Of a DNA stretch of 64,000 nucleotides, positions 10,265-19,350 are shown piece by piece. This DNA is from Lysobacteraceae bacterium (lineage in GTDB: Bacteria; Pseudomonadota; Gammaproteobacteria; Xanthomonadales; Rhodanobacteraceae): assembly GCA_021372495.1 (NCBI GenBank), contig JAJFUF010000008.1, positions 1 to 64,000 of the forward strand. The letters run 5' to 3'. The notes under the pieces were generated by a model that was not told the DNA's origin, made no database searches, and saw nothing but the letters and a program-made list of their open reading frames with translations. The stretch's first letter is position 1, and each line of letters starts with the position of its first letter. The position numbers and the translations under genes were made by a program.

Positions 10265-10280
10265 CAGCGGCCTGTGCGGC

Positions 10281-11006
10281 TCAGCGCAGCGGCAGCCCGC
10301 GCAGGTCGACGCCGCCGGCGTCCACGCGCAGTACGGAACCCTGTTCGTACCAGTCGCCCAGCACGACGCGTTGCGCAGGCGCGCCGTCGAGCGCGAAGTC
10401 GTGCACGGCGGGGCGGTGCGTGTGGCCGTGGATCATGCGGCGCACGCCGGCGGCGCGCAGCGCCGCGGCCACCGCCTCGGCGTTGACGTCCATGATCGCG
10501 TAGTCGGCGCTGCGCGTGTGCGCGCGGCTGGCGGCGCGCGCCTGCTCGGCGAACGCCTTGCGTGTGGCCAGCGGTTGCGCAAGGAATCGCCGCTGCCACT
10601 GCGGATCGCGCACCTGGCGGCGGAACGCCTGGTAGGCCGCATCGTCGGTGCACAGCGTGTCGCCGTGCAGCAGCAGGGTCGGCGTGCCGCAGAGGTCGAC
10701 CACGCTGCCGTCGGCGAGCAGGTCCATGCCGGCGCGGCACGCGTAGTCCTCGCCAAGCAGGAAGTCGCGGTTGCCGGCGATGAAGCGCACCGGCACGCCG
10801 GCTTCGCGCACACCGCGCAGCGCGGCGGCGACGCGCGCCGGCAGCTCGGCGTCGTCGTCGTCGCCGACCCAGGCCTCGAACAGGTCGCCGAGGATGTACA
10901 GCGCGTCGGCCGCTCGCGCCTCGTCGGCGAGGAAGCGTTCGAACAGCGCGGTGATCTGCGGGCGCGCGTCGTCGAGATGCAGGTCGGAGATGAACAGCGT
11001 CGCCAC
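10281..11006 (-). CDS. lpxH: UDP-2,3-diacylglucosamine diphosphatase LpxH
   Basis: Hydrolyses UDP-2,3-diacylglucosamine to lipid X in lipid A synthesis, at the inner face of the cytoplasmic membrane. The calcineurin-like metallophosphoesterase motifs are in order: DLH (Asp8, His10), GDLFE near 40-44, GNRD near 77-80, HGD near 113-115 and GHTH near 194-197. Length 241 equals the E. coli enzyme (240). It follows the cyclophilin gene by four bases and is certainly in the same transcript, an arrangement also seen in E. coli, where ppiB neighbours lpxH. Confidence 0.97.
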   Translation of the reverse strand: MATLFISDLHLDDARPQITALFERFLADEARAADALYILGDLFEAWVGDDDDAELPARVAAALRGVREAGVPVRFIAGNRDFLLGEDYACRAGMDLLADGSVVDLCGTPTLLLHGDTLCTDDAAYQAFRRQVRDPQWQRRFLAQPLATRKAFAEQARAASRAHTRSADYAIMDVNAEAVAAALRAAGVRRMIHGHTHRPAVHDFALDGAPAQRVVLGDWYEQGSVLRVDAGGVDLRGLPLR

Positions 11007-11010
11007 GCGC

Positions 11011-11703
11011 TCAGCGCTTCTTTCCGGCGGCGGGTTTGGCCTCGGGCGCGGGCGCCGCGGACGCCTGCGCCAGCAGCTCGGCCTTCTCGATCACCACCAG
11101 CGGGCGCGGCACGTCGCCGGCGAACGGACCCTGCGGCGCGGTCGGCAGGTCCTGGATCTTGTCGACCACCTCCATGCCGGCGACCACCTTGCCGAACACG
11201 GCGAAGCCCCAGGTCAGGCCGCTCTGGTTGCTGACGTAGTCGAGGCGCGGGTTGTCCACCACGTTGACGAAGAACTGCGCGGTGGCCGAATTCGCGTCCG
11301 CGCCGCGCGCCGCGGCGATGGTGCCGCGCAGGTTGCTGAGGCCGTTGTCGGCCTCGCTGGCGATCGGCGCGCGCGTGCGCTTCTGCGTCAGGTCGCGGGT
11401 GAAGATGCCGCCCTGGATCAGGTAGCCCTTGATCACGCGATGGAAGGTGGTGCCGTCGTAGAAGCCGTCCCGCACGTACTGCAGGAAGTTGGCGACGGTC
11501 TTCGGCGCGCGGTCCGGGAACAGCTCGACGGTGACGTCGCCCATGCTGGTGCGCAGCAGCACGCGCGGGTGCTCCGGCGACGAGGCCTCGATCGTCGGCT
11601 TGGTCGCGGGCGGCGTCGGTGCCGGTGCCGCCGGCTTGCCGGTCTGCGCGAAGACGGTCGCGGGAACGGTAAGGGCAAGGGCGAGGATCAGGCGTTCGAG
11701 CAT
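11011..11703 (-). CDS. Periplasmic cyclophilin-type peptidyl-prolyl isomerase
   Basis: Cyclophilin fold isomerase of 230 residues. The start at 11703 gives a signal peptide (MLERLILALALTVPATVFAQ), then a Pro/Ala linker and a cyclophilin domain from about residue 48 with the family core GFYDGTTFHRVIKGYLIQGG, AQFFVN and WGFAVFGKV. The active-site Arg of FHRVI is present. In-frame GTG/ATG codons upstream would bury the signal peptide, so they are rejected. The C-terminal 20 residues are Ala/Pro/Lys rich. A TATCAT -10-like box lies at 11736-11731. It is followed four bases later by lpxH. Confidence 0.92.
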   Translation of the reverse strand: MLERLILALALTVPATVFAQTGKPAAPAPTPPATKPTIEASSPEHPRVLLRTSMGDVTVELFPDRAPKTVANFLQYVRDGFYDGTTFHRVIKGYLIQGGIFTRDLTQKRTRAPIASEADNGLSNLRGTIAAARGADANSATAQFFVNVVDNPRLDYVSNQSGLTWGFAVFGKVVAGMEVVDKIQDLPTAPQGPFAGDVPRPLVVIEKAELLAQASAAPAPEAKPAAGKKR

Positions 11704-11730
11704 GGGGCGTACCTGCGGAGGCATCCCCGC

Positions 11731-11736
11731 ATGATA
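11731..11736 (-). promoter_or_regulatory. Putative -10 box for the cyclophilin-lpxH operon
   Basis: On the minus strand TATCAT would start transcription near 11724, about 20 bases before the ATG at 11703. The -35 region is weak. Confidence 0.3.
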
Positions 11737-11994
11737 CGCAGGAGGGACTGAATCGCACATCCTCGGAGGCCGCTTCGTCGGCAAGCGGCCGGGAACGACG
11801 AACCTTTTGCCCGCCTGCGCCCTCTCTGACAGGAGTCAAGAACCGGCGCGCGTTCCGCGGCAAGGTTGGCGGGCGAACACGACCGGGTGCTTCGGTTGCG
11901 AGCGGCCGGGTGGCGCGGCGGCAGTCGTCATGGCCGTGCGGCCAGCCCGCGCGTGGCCGGGTTGCCCGATCCGGACACAAGCGACCGCGCGTCG

Positions 11995-14325
11995 ATGCCC
12001 ATGCCTGCGACCACCCCACTTCCCGGCGGACTCAGCAGTGCGGAAGCACGGCGCAGGGCGGCTGCCTTCGGTGCAAACGCGGTGGAAGAGGCGCCGCCGC
12101 CACGGTGGCGGTTCCTGCTCGCGCGGTTCTGGGCACCGGTGCCGTGGATGCTCGAGGTGGCGATCGTGCTGCAGATCGCGCTCGGCGAATACGTCGAGGC
12201 GACGGTGATCGGCGCGCTGCTTCTTTTCAATGCCGCGCTCGGCTGGATCCAGCAGGGGCGGGCGGATGCGGCGTTGACACTGCTGAAGCAGCGGCTCGCG
12301 CCGACCGCGCTGGTACTTCGCGACGGCGCCTGGGCGCGACGCCCCGCCGCGGAACTCGTTCCCGGCGACGTGGTGCGCCTGCCGCTCGGCGCGCTGGTTC
12401 CCGCCGATGTCCGCATCGTGTCGGGGACGGTGTCGGTCGACCAGTCGGCGTTGACGGGCGAGTCCATGCCCGTCGATGCGGAGAGCGGCGGCGCTGTCTA
12501 CGGCGGATCGCTGGTGCGCCGCGGGGAGGCCGTGGCGGAAGTGACGGCGATCGGCGCTAATACCTACTTCGGCCGCGCGCTCGAGCTGGTGCGCATCGCC
12601 CATGCCGCCAGCACCGAACAGGCCGCGGTGTTCGCCGCGACGCGCAACCTGGCCGTCGTCAACGGCGCAATCGCGACGCTCGGTATCGCCTACGCCTACC
12701 TGATCGCGATGCCCGCCGGCAGTCTGATCGGTTTCGCGCTGACGGCGCTGCTCGGCACGGTCCCGGTGGCGCTGCCGGCGACGTTCACGCTCTCCGCCGC
12801 CCTCGCGGCGCGCGCGCTCGCGCAGCGCGGGGTGCTGCTGACGCGGCTGTCGGCGGCCCACGAGGCCGCCGCGATGGACATCCTGTGTGCCGACAAGACG
12901 GGCACGTTGACGCAGAACGCCATGGCCGTGGTCGATGTTCGCGCCATGGCGGGCGTCGCTCGCGAGCGGCTGTTGGCGCTGGCGGTGCTTGCCAGCTCCG
13001 AGGCGGATCAGGATCCGATCGATGCCGCGATCCATCGCGCGGCGCAAGGCGTCGCGAGCACGTCCGGCGCGCGCCTGCAGCGCTTCATTCCGTTCGATCC
13101 GGCCACCAAGGTGGCGGAGGCACTCGTCACCGACGCGAACGGCAGCGAGCTGCGGATCGTCAAAGGCGCGTTCGACGCCATCGCCACGAGGGCATCGGTG
13201 CCGCCGGAAAGCCGGAGCATGGTCGACGCGCTCGCCGCAGACGGACATCGCGTGATTGCGGTGGCGGCCGGACCGCCGGCGGCGATGCGCCTCGCCGGGC
13301 TGATCGCGATCAGCGACCCGCCGCGCGAGGACGCCGCGCAGCGGCTCGATGAGCTTCGCGCCCTCGGCGTGCGCACGATCATGGTGACCGGCGACTCGCC
13401 GGCGACCGCGGCGGCGATCGCGCACAAGATCGGCATCGCCGGCGAGGTGCGCCGCGCCGCAGATACACCCGATCCGATTGGCGACGACACGGTCGGGGTG
13501 CTCGCCCGCGTGCTGCCGGAGCAGAAATATCGACTGGTGCGGGCGCTGCAGGCGCGCGGGCACGTGGTCGGCATGTGCGGCGACGGCACCAATGACGCGC
13601 CGGCGCTGCGGCAGGCGCAGATCGGCATCGCCGTCGCCTCGGCGACGGATGCGGCGAAGGCGGCGGCCGGCATGGTGCTCACCGAGCACGGATTGGCCGG
13701 CATCGTCGACGCCGTGCGCACCGGCCGCGCCGGTTTCCGGCGGCTGCTGACCTACGTGCTGGCGATGCTGGTGAAGAAGATCGAAATCGTGCTGCTGCTG
13801 GCGGCCGGCCTGCTGCTGACGAAGCACGCGCTGCTCACGCCGGCGCTGATGGTCCTGCTGTCGGTCGTGAACGACCTGTCGAGCATGTCGCTGACCGTGG
13901 ACCGCGCCGGCGACGTGCCGGCACCGGCGGTCTGGCGCATGCGCGGCATTACCGGTGCTGCCATGGCCTTCGGTGCCTGCAAGCTGGCGTTCTCGATGGC
14001 AGTCATCGCCTTCGGCAAAGGTGCGCTCGATCTCGGGGCAGGGGCGCTGCAGACGCTCGCCTTCGCAGCCGTTGCGTTCGGCAACCAGGCTTTGGTGTAT
14101 GTCCTGCGCGAGCGGCGGCACCTTTGGGCGTCGCTGCCGAGCCCGTGGGTGCTCGCGGCCACGGCCGCGGATACCGCCCTGGTCGTGGCGGTCGCCGTGC
14201 GCGGCGTCCTGACCGCGCCGCTGGGCGGTGCCGCCCTGCTGGCGCTGGCGGCCGCGTCCGTCGGCTTCGCCCTGGTACTGGATCAACTGAAAGGCCCGAT
14301 TCTCAGAACTTTCGGCATTCCCTGA
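11995..14325 (+). CDS. P-type ATPase, P3A proton-pump type
   Basis: A 776-residue cation pump. Actuator motif TGES at 154-157, phosphorylation site DKTGTLTQ with Asp300, the SDPPREDA segment typical of the plasma-membrane H+-ATPase branch, and hinge GDGTNDAP from 529. The membrane segment LLSVVNDLSSMSLTVDR retains the acidic residue that corresponds to the proton-binding Asp of fungal and plant pumps. No heavy-metal-binding domain or CPC motif is present, arguing against a P1B pump. About ten hydrophobic helices are seen. The start at 11995 (MPMPATTPLPGGLSSAEA) fits the family; the frame remains open back to a TTG at 11866. Third codon positions look slightly less GC-saturated than the neighbours, a hint of separate origin. 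Confidence 0.9.
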   Translation: MPMPATTPLPGGLSSAEARRRAAAFGANAVEEAPPPRWRFLLARFWAPVPWMLEVAIVLQIALGEYVEATVIGALLLFNAALGWIQQGRADAALTLLKQRLAPTALVLRDGAWARRPAAELVPGDVVRLPLGALVPADVRIVSGTVSVDQSALTGESMPVDAESGGAVYGGSLVRRGEAVAEVTAIGANTYFGRALELVRIAHAASTEQAAVFAATRNLAVVNGAIATLGIAYAYLIAMPAGSLIGFALTALLGTVPVALPATFTLSAALAARALAQRGVLLTRLSAAHEAAAMDILCADKTGTLTQNAMAVVDVRAMAGVARERLLALAVLASSEADQDPIDAAIHRAAQGVASTSGARLQRFIPFDPATKVAEALVTDANGSELRIVKGAFDAIATRASVPPESRSMVDALAADGHRVIAVAAGPPAAMRLAGLIAISDPPREDAAQRLDELRALGVRTIMVTGDSPATAAAIAHKIGIAGEVRRAADTPDPIGDDTVGVLARVLPEQKYRLVRALQARGHVVGMCGDGTNDAPALRQAQIGIAVASATDAAKAAAGMVLTEHGLAGIVDAVRTGRAGFRRLLTYVLAMLVKKIEIVLLLAAGLLLTKHALLTPALMVLLSVVNDLSSMSLTVDRAGDVPAPAVWRMRGITGAAMAFGACKLAFSMAVIAFGKGALDLGAGALQTLAFAAVAFGNQALVYVLRERRHLWASLPSPWVLAATAADTALVVAVAVRGVLTAPLGGAALLALAAASVGFALVLDQLKGPILRTFGIP

Positions 14326-14363
14326 GCGCGTCTTGCGCGATGCCGTGAACGATGCGCGGCGGG

Positions 14364-15926
14364 CTAGGGCGAGGCGATCTCCAGCGCCGCGCCGAGGTCG
14401 GCGAAATGGCCGCGCTCCTGCTCGAGGTCGGCGACGGTCAGCGGATGCTGCTCGAGCCAGGCGGCGGGCAGGGCGATGCGCAGCTTGCGCGCGCTGGCGC
14501 GGGCGGCGAGGGCGGGCAGCGGCTCGGCGCGGCGGGCGCGGCGCAGCAGCACGGCCAGGCGCAGCAGGGTGGCGATGCGCCGGGCGGGCAGGCGGTAGCG
14601 CGCGGGCAGGCCGGCGAGCAGTTCGAGCTCGGGCTTGCGGCGGTGGCATTCGACGATCGCCGCCAGCATCTGCTGGTCCTGGCGGCTGAAGCCGGCGAGG
14701 TCGGAGTTGCGCAGGATGTAGCCGGCGTGGCGGTGGTGCTGGCTGTGCGCGATGGCAAGGCCGATCTCGTGGATGCGCGCGGCCCAGGACAGCCATTCGC
14801 GCGCTTCCTCGTCCAGTTCCCAAGCCGGCGCCACCGCATCGAACAGCGCCAGCGCGGTCGCTTCGACGCGCTCGGCGTGCGTGCGGTCGACGCCGTAGCG
14901 CCGCGCCAGCGACTCGACGGTCGCCGCGCGCGGGTCGCTGCCGGCGGCGCGGCCGAGCATGTCCCACAGCAGGCCTTCGCGCATCGCGCTCTCGCACACC
15001 TGCAGCACGTCGATGGCCAGCGCGTCGAACGCGGCTTCGAGGATGGCAATGCCGCCGGCGATCACCGGCACGCGCTCCTCGGCCAGGCCCGGCAGGCGGA
15101 TGCGGTCGACGTGCCCGGCGGCGAGCACGGCCTCGCGCAGCACCGCCAGCGCCGGGCGGGTGATGCCGCGCTCGGACAGCTCCAGCGCCTGCACCGCGGT
15201 GCCGATCGCCTTGGCGGTGCCGGACGAGCCGTAGGCCTCGCGCCAGCCGGCGCTGCGGTAGTCGGCGGCGAACTGCTGCAGCAGCACGCCGATTTCGCGC
15301 TGCGCGTGCTGCCAGCGCTTGCGGCTGAGCTTGCCGCCGGGGAAGAAGCGCAGCGTCGAGGCGACGCAGCCGATCTGCACGCTCTCGGTGTGCAGCGGTT
15401 CGAGCTGGCGGCCGATGATGAACTCGGTGCTGCCGCCGCCGATGTCGATCGCCAGCCGCTGGTGGCGCGAGGCCGGCAGCCCGCGCGCCACGCCCTGCCA
15501 GATCAGGCGCGCCTCCTCGCGGCCGGAGACGACCTCGATGGGATGGCCGAGCGCGGTTTCGGCGGGCACCAGGAACGCCTGCGGCGCGCGCAACTGGCGC
15601 ACGGTGTTGGTGGCGACCGCGCGCACGTGGTGCAGCGGCAGGCCGGCGATGCGCTGGCCGAAGCGCGCCAGCGAGGCCAGCGCGCGCGCGCGGTGCTCGG
15701 CGTCCAGCGTGCCGTCGGCGCGCAGGCCGGCGGCGAGGCGCACGCTGTCGCGCAGGCGGTCGATCACGCGCGGCTCGCCGTGCTGGTAGCGCGCGACCAC
15801 CAGGTGGAAGCTGTTCGAGCCGATGTCGATGGCGGCCAGCAGCTCGCCGTCCTGCAGGCCCGCCGCGGCGGCGGCGTTCGCGGGTTCGGCGTCCTGCGCC
15901 GGCACGATGTCGTTGCTGCGGCTCAT
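14364..15926 (-). CDS. ppx: Exopolyphosphatase (Ppx/GppA family)
   Basis: Releases phosphate from the end of polyphosphate chains. At 520 residues it matches E. coli Ppx (513) and includes the C-terminal HD-like domain that GppA-short forms lack. The sugar-kinase/HSP70-type phosphate loops are IDIGSNSFH at residues 33-41 and IDIGGGSTEF near 165. The N-terminal 30 residues are a disordered Ala-rich extension. It is the last gene of phoB-phoR-ppk1-ppx, 13 bases after ppk1, so synthesis and degradation of polyphosphate are transcribed together under the Pho regulator. Confidence 0.95.
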   Translation of the reverse strand: MSRSNDIVPAQDAEPANAAAAAGLQDGELLAAIDIGSNSFHLVVARYQHGEPRVIDRLRDSVRLAAGLRADGTLDAEHRARALASLARFGQRIAGLPLHHVRAVATNTVRQLRAPQAFLVPAETALGHPIEVVSGREEARLIWQGVARGLPASRHQRLAIDIGGGSTEFIIGRQLEPLHTESVQIGCVASTLRFFPGGKLSRKRWQHAQREIGVLLQQFAADYRSAGWREAYGSSGTAKAIGTAVQALELSERGITRPALAVLREAVLAAGHVDRIRLPGLAEERVPVIAGGIAILEAAFDALAIDVLQVCESAMREGLLWDMLGRAAGSDPRAATVESLARRYGVDRTHAERVEATALALFDAVAPAWELDEEAREWLSWAARIHEIGLAIAHSQHHRHAGYILRNSDLAGFSRQDQQMLAAIVECHRRKPELELLAGLPARYRLPARRIATLLRLAVLLRRARRAEPLPALAARASARKLRIALPAAWLEQHPLTVADLEQERGHFADLGAALEIASP

Positions 15927-15939
15927 GCGCGTCGTCGCC

Positions 15940-18015
15940 TCAGCCGGTCAGCTTCGCCAGCAGCGCCTGCTGCGCGGAATGCGGCATCGCCTCGCCCGGC
16001 TCGACGCGCGCGTAGCGGCCGTCCGCGCCCAGCGTCCACGCCTGCGTGTTGTCGGCGAGGTAGTTGGCCAGCGCCTCGTCGTAGACGCGCCCGGCCAGCT
16101 CGGGATCGAGGATCGGGAAGCACACCTCGATGCGGCGCAACAGGTTGCGCTCCATCCAGTCGGCGCTGGCGCAGTACAGCTCGGGCTCGCCGGCGTTGGC
16201 GAACCAGTACACGCGGCTGTGTTCGAGGAAGCGGCCGACCAGCGAGCGCACGCGGATGCGCTCGGAGACGCCCGGCAGCCCCGGACGCAGCGTGCACGCG
16301 CCGCGCACGATCAGGTCGATCTCGACGCCGGCGCCGGAAGCGCGGTACAGCGCCTCGACCACGCTGGCCTCGTTGAGCGCGTTGATCCTGGCGATGATGC
16401 GCGCCGGCTTGCCCTCCAGCGCGTGGCGGGTTTCGCGCTCGATCTTCGCCATCAGCTCGCGGTGCAGCGTGAACGGCGACTGCAGCAGGCGCTTGAGCTT
16501 GATCACCGGGCCCAGCCCGGACAGTTGCTGGAATACCTTGTGCACGTCCTCGCCGATCTCCGGATGCGCGGTGATCAGGGCGAGGTCGGTATACAGGCGC
16601 GCAGTGGTCTGGTTGTAGTTGCCGGTGCTGAGGTGCGCGTAGCGGCGCAGCCGGCCGCCCTCGCGGCGCACCACCAGCAGCATCTTGGCGTGGGTCTTGT
16701 AGCCGACCACGCCGTACACCACCTGCACGCCGGCTTCCTGCAGGCGGTTGGCGAGGTGGATGTTGGCGGCTTCGTCGAAGCGCGCGCGCAGTTCGACCAC
16801 CACGGTGACGTCCTTGCCCGCGCGCGCGGCTTCGACCAGGTAGCCGACCAGCGGCGAATCCTGGTCGACCCGGTACAGGGTCTGCTTGATCGCCAGCACG
16901 TTCGGGTCCTGGCTGGCCTGGCGCAGCAGCTCGACCACCGCGCCGAACGATTCGTAGGGATGGTGCAGCAGGATGTCGCGCTGCGCGACCGCGTCGAACA
17001 CGCTGGCGCCCTCCACCGCCAGCGCCGGCGGCATGCGCGGGATCAGCTTGGGGAACTTCAGGTCGGGACGGTCGAGCTGGTCGTAGATCGCGATCACGCG
17101 ATTGATGTTGACCGGCCCGGCGCAGCGGTAGATGTCCTGCTCGTCCAGCTCGAAGTTCGCCATCAGCATGTCGGCGATCGGCTTCGGGCAGTTCTCGGCG
17201 ATCTCCAGCCGCACCGGCCGCGCATAGCCGCGTCCGATCAATTCCTCGCTGAGCGCGCTGGCGAGGTTCTCGACTTCCTCCTCCTCGACCACCAGCTCGC
17301 TGTTGCGGGTGACGCGGAACTGGTAGGCGCCCTTGACGCGGAAGCCCGGGAACATCTCGTCGGCGAAGTGGTTGAGCAGGCCGGACAGGAACACGAAATC
17401 GCAGCCGGGCTCGGCGACCTCGGCCGGCAGCCGGATGATGCGCGGCAGCGAGCGCGGCGCGCGCACCAGCGCGATGTGGCCTTCGCGGCCGAACGCGTCG
17501 CGGCCTTCCAGCACCACCGCGATGTTCAGGCTCTTGTTGAGGATGCGCGGGAACGGATGCGCCGGGTCGAGGCCGAGCGGCGACAGCACCGGCAGGATCT
17601 CGTTCTGGAAATAGCCCTGCAGCCAGCGCTTCTGCTTGACCGTCCACTTGTCGCGGGTGAGGAAGCGGATGCCCTCGGCGGCCAGCGCCGGCTGCAGCGC
17701 GTCGCGCCACAGCGCGTACTGGGCCTGCACCAGTTCCAGCGTGCGTTCGCGGATGCGCGCCAGGATTTCGGAAGGCGGCAGGCCATCCGCGCCGGGGCGG
17801 GCGTCGCCGAACGCGACGTGCTGCTTGAGGATCGCCACGCGCACCTCGAAGTACTCGTCGAGGTTGGTGGTCGAGATGCACAGGTAGCGCACGCGTTCCA
17901 GCAGCGGCGTGGCGGGATCGCGGGCCTGCGCCAGCACGCGGAAGTTGAACTCCAGCGCGGCCAGTTCGCGGTTCAGGTACAGCTCGGGAGTGCTGAGGTC
18001 GGGCGCCTGGGTCAT
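15940..18015 (-). CDS. ppk1: Polyphosphate kinase 1
   Basis: Makes polyphosphate from ATP at the membrane periphery. The 691-residue protein has the N, head and two phospholipase-D-like C domains. The autophosphorylated histidine is His442 in YKTHAKMLLVVRRE; the second conserved histidine is in LSTGNYN-flanking YAHLSTGN. The start ATG at 18015 (MTQAPDLSTPELYLNRELAALEF) places the family-typical LNRELSxLxFN motif at residues 14-24. The gap to phoR is 65 bases and to ppx 13 bases. Confidence 0.97.
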   Translation of the reverse strand: MTQAPDLSTPELYLNRELAALEFNFRVLAQARDPATPLLERVRYLCISTTNLDEYFEVRVAILKQHVAFGDARPGADGLPPSEILARIRERTLELVQAQYALWRDALQPALAAEGIRFLTRDKWTVKQKRWLQGYFQNEILPVLSPLGLDPAHPFPRILNKSLNIAVVLEGRDAFGREGHIALVRAPRSLPRIIRLPAEVAEPGCDFVFLSGLLNHFADEMFPGFRVKGAYQFRVTRNSELVVEEEEVENLASALSEELIGRGYARPVRLEIAENCPKPIADMLMANFELDEQDIYRCAGPVNINRVIAIYDQLDRPDLKFPKLIPRMPPALAVEGASVFDAVAQRDILLHHPYESFGAVVELLRQASQDPNVLAIKQTLYRVDQDSPLVGYLVEAARAGKDVTVVVELRARFDEAANIHLANRLQEAGVQVVYGVVGYKTHAKMLLVVRREGGRLRRYAHLSTGNYNQTTARLYTDLALITAHPEIGEDVHKVFQQLSGLGPVIKLKRLLQSPFTLHRELMAKIERETRHALEGKPARIIARINALNEASVVEALYRASGAGVEIDLIVRGACTLRPGLPGVSERIRVRSLVGRFLEHSRVYWFANAGEPELYCASADWMERNLLRRIEVCFPILDPELAGRVYDEALANYLADNTQAWTLGADGRYARVEPGEAMPHSAQQALLAKLTG

Positions 18016-18080
18016 GTCCGTTGTTCCACGGGTCCGGGCAGCATGGCCGCGCCTGCCGCAGGGCGCAAGCCGGGGCGGGA

Positions 18081-19343
18081 TCAGTCCTCGTCGGCGCCGG
18101 GTTCGAGCACGCGCGCGGCGCCGAACGCGCAGGCGAAGGTCGAGCCCTTGCCGATCTCGCTGGCGATTTCGAGGCGCGCATCGTGCAGCGCCAGCACGTG
18201 CTTGACGATCGACAGGCCGAGGCCGGTGCCGCCGGTTTCGCGCGAGCGGCTGGAGGAGACGCGGTAGAAGCGCTCGGTCAGGCGCGGGATGTGCTGCGCG
18301 GGGATGCCGTAGCCGCTGTCGCTGACCGCGAACGTCGCGCCGTCCGGCGTGCGCGACCAGCGGATCGCGATGCGCCCGCCGGCCGGCGTGTAGCGCACCG
18401 CGTTGCTGACCAGGTTGGAGAACGCGCTGTGCAGGTCCCTGGGCGAGCCGAGCAGGTCGGCATCGTTCGCGCTTTCCAGGCTTATCTGGTGGCGGCCCTG
18501 GCTGAGCGCTTCGGCTTCCTTGCGCAGCGTCGCCAGCAGCGGCGCCATCGCCACGTGTTCCTCGGGCAGGCGCTCCCGGGTTTCCAGCCGCGACAGCGTC
18601 AGCAGGTCCTCGACGATCTGGCCCATGCGCTTGGACTGCGTGCGCATCTCGGCCAGCACCGGCGCCAGCGCCGGCACGTCCTCCGGTTCGAGCAGCTCGA
18701 GGTAGCCGTGGATAACGGTCAGCGGCGTGCGCAGTTCGTGCGAGACGTTGGCGACGAAATCGCGGCGGATCTGTTCGAGGCGGGTCAGCGCGCTGATGTC
18801 GCGCACCATCAGCAGGCACTCGCCGCCGGCCAGCGGGATGCGCGCGAGGCTGACCTGCGCGGCGGGGTCGCCGGGCGCAGGCACCTCGTTCAGCGGCAGC
18901 TCGCGATGCTGCCGCAGCCACGCGCCGACCGGCCCGGCGCCGAGCCGCTCGGCGAGGTCGATGCCGCGGTCGCGCGGATGGACCAGCCCGAGCAGGCGCT
19001 CGGCGGCGTGGTTGAACCAGCGCACGCGGCCGTCGCGGTCGAGCAGCACGACGCCGTCGGGCAGGGCGCCCGCGGCGTTGCGCAGCGCGCGCATCTGCGC
19101 GGCCAGGCGGCGCGCGCGCGACAGCCGCGTGCGCTCGCTCTGCTGCTCGGCCACGACGCGCGCGTTCGCGGTCATGCGCGCAGCTTCCTCGCGGGCAAGC
19201 CGCCGCAGCGTCCACGCCAGCGCAGCGAGCGCGGCCAGCGCCAGCGCGGCGGCGGGGTGGCCGTATGCCCGGCCGGCGCCCCACGCCGCCGCCATCGTCG
19301 CAGCGAGCGCGAGGGCGAGCGCGGTCGTGCGGCGGGCGGGCAT
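18081..19343 (-). CDS. phoR: Phosphate regulon sensor histidine kinase PhoR
   Basis: Membrane sensor that phosphorylates PhoB under phosphate starvation. Residues 1-47 contain two short hydrophobic segments with almost no periplasmic loop, as in PhoR; then a PAS domain (about 90-190), a dimerisation region with the H-box VSHELRTPL (His202), and an ATP-binding domain with N-box SNLVSNAVRY, G1 DSGYGIP and G2 GGTGLGLSIVKH. Length 420 equals the usual size (E. coli 431). It starts seven bases after phoB ends. Confidence 0.96.
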   Translation of the reverse strand: MPARRTTALALALAATMAAAWGAGRAYGHPAAALALAALAALAWTLRRLAREEAARMTANARVVAEQQSERTRLSRARRLAAQMRALRNAAGALPDGVVLLDRDGRVRWFNHAAERLLGLVHPRDRGIDLAERLGAGPVGAWLRQHRELPLNEVPAPGDPAAQVSLARIPLAGGECLLMVRDISALTRLEQIRRDFVANVSHELRTPLTVIHGYLELLEPEDVPALAPVLAEMRTQSKRMGQIVEDLLTLSRLETRERLPEEHVAMAPLLATLRKEAEALSQGRHQISLESANDADLLGSPRDLHSAFSNLVSNAVRYTPAGGRIAIRWSRTPDGATFAVSDSGYGIPAQHIPRLTERFYRVSSSRSRETGGTGLGLSIVKHVLALHDARLEIASEIGKGSTFACAFGAARVLEPGADED

Positions 19344-19350
19344 GCGCGGT

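Noticed and set aside
11866..11994. Longer N-terminus for the P-type ATPase from a TTG at 11866
   Set aside because: The added 43 residues are Arg/Gly rich and do not look like this family; the domain starts right after 11995.
12892..12915. Assignment of the P-type ATPase as a heavy-metal or Ca2+ pump
   Set aside because: No CPC/CPH metal motif, no metal-binding domain, and the DPPR and membrane motifs fit the P3A proton-pump group.
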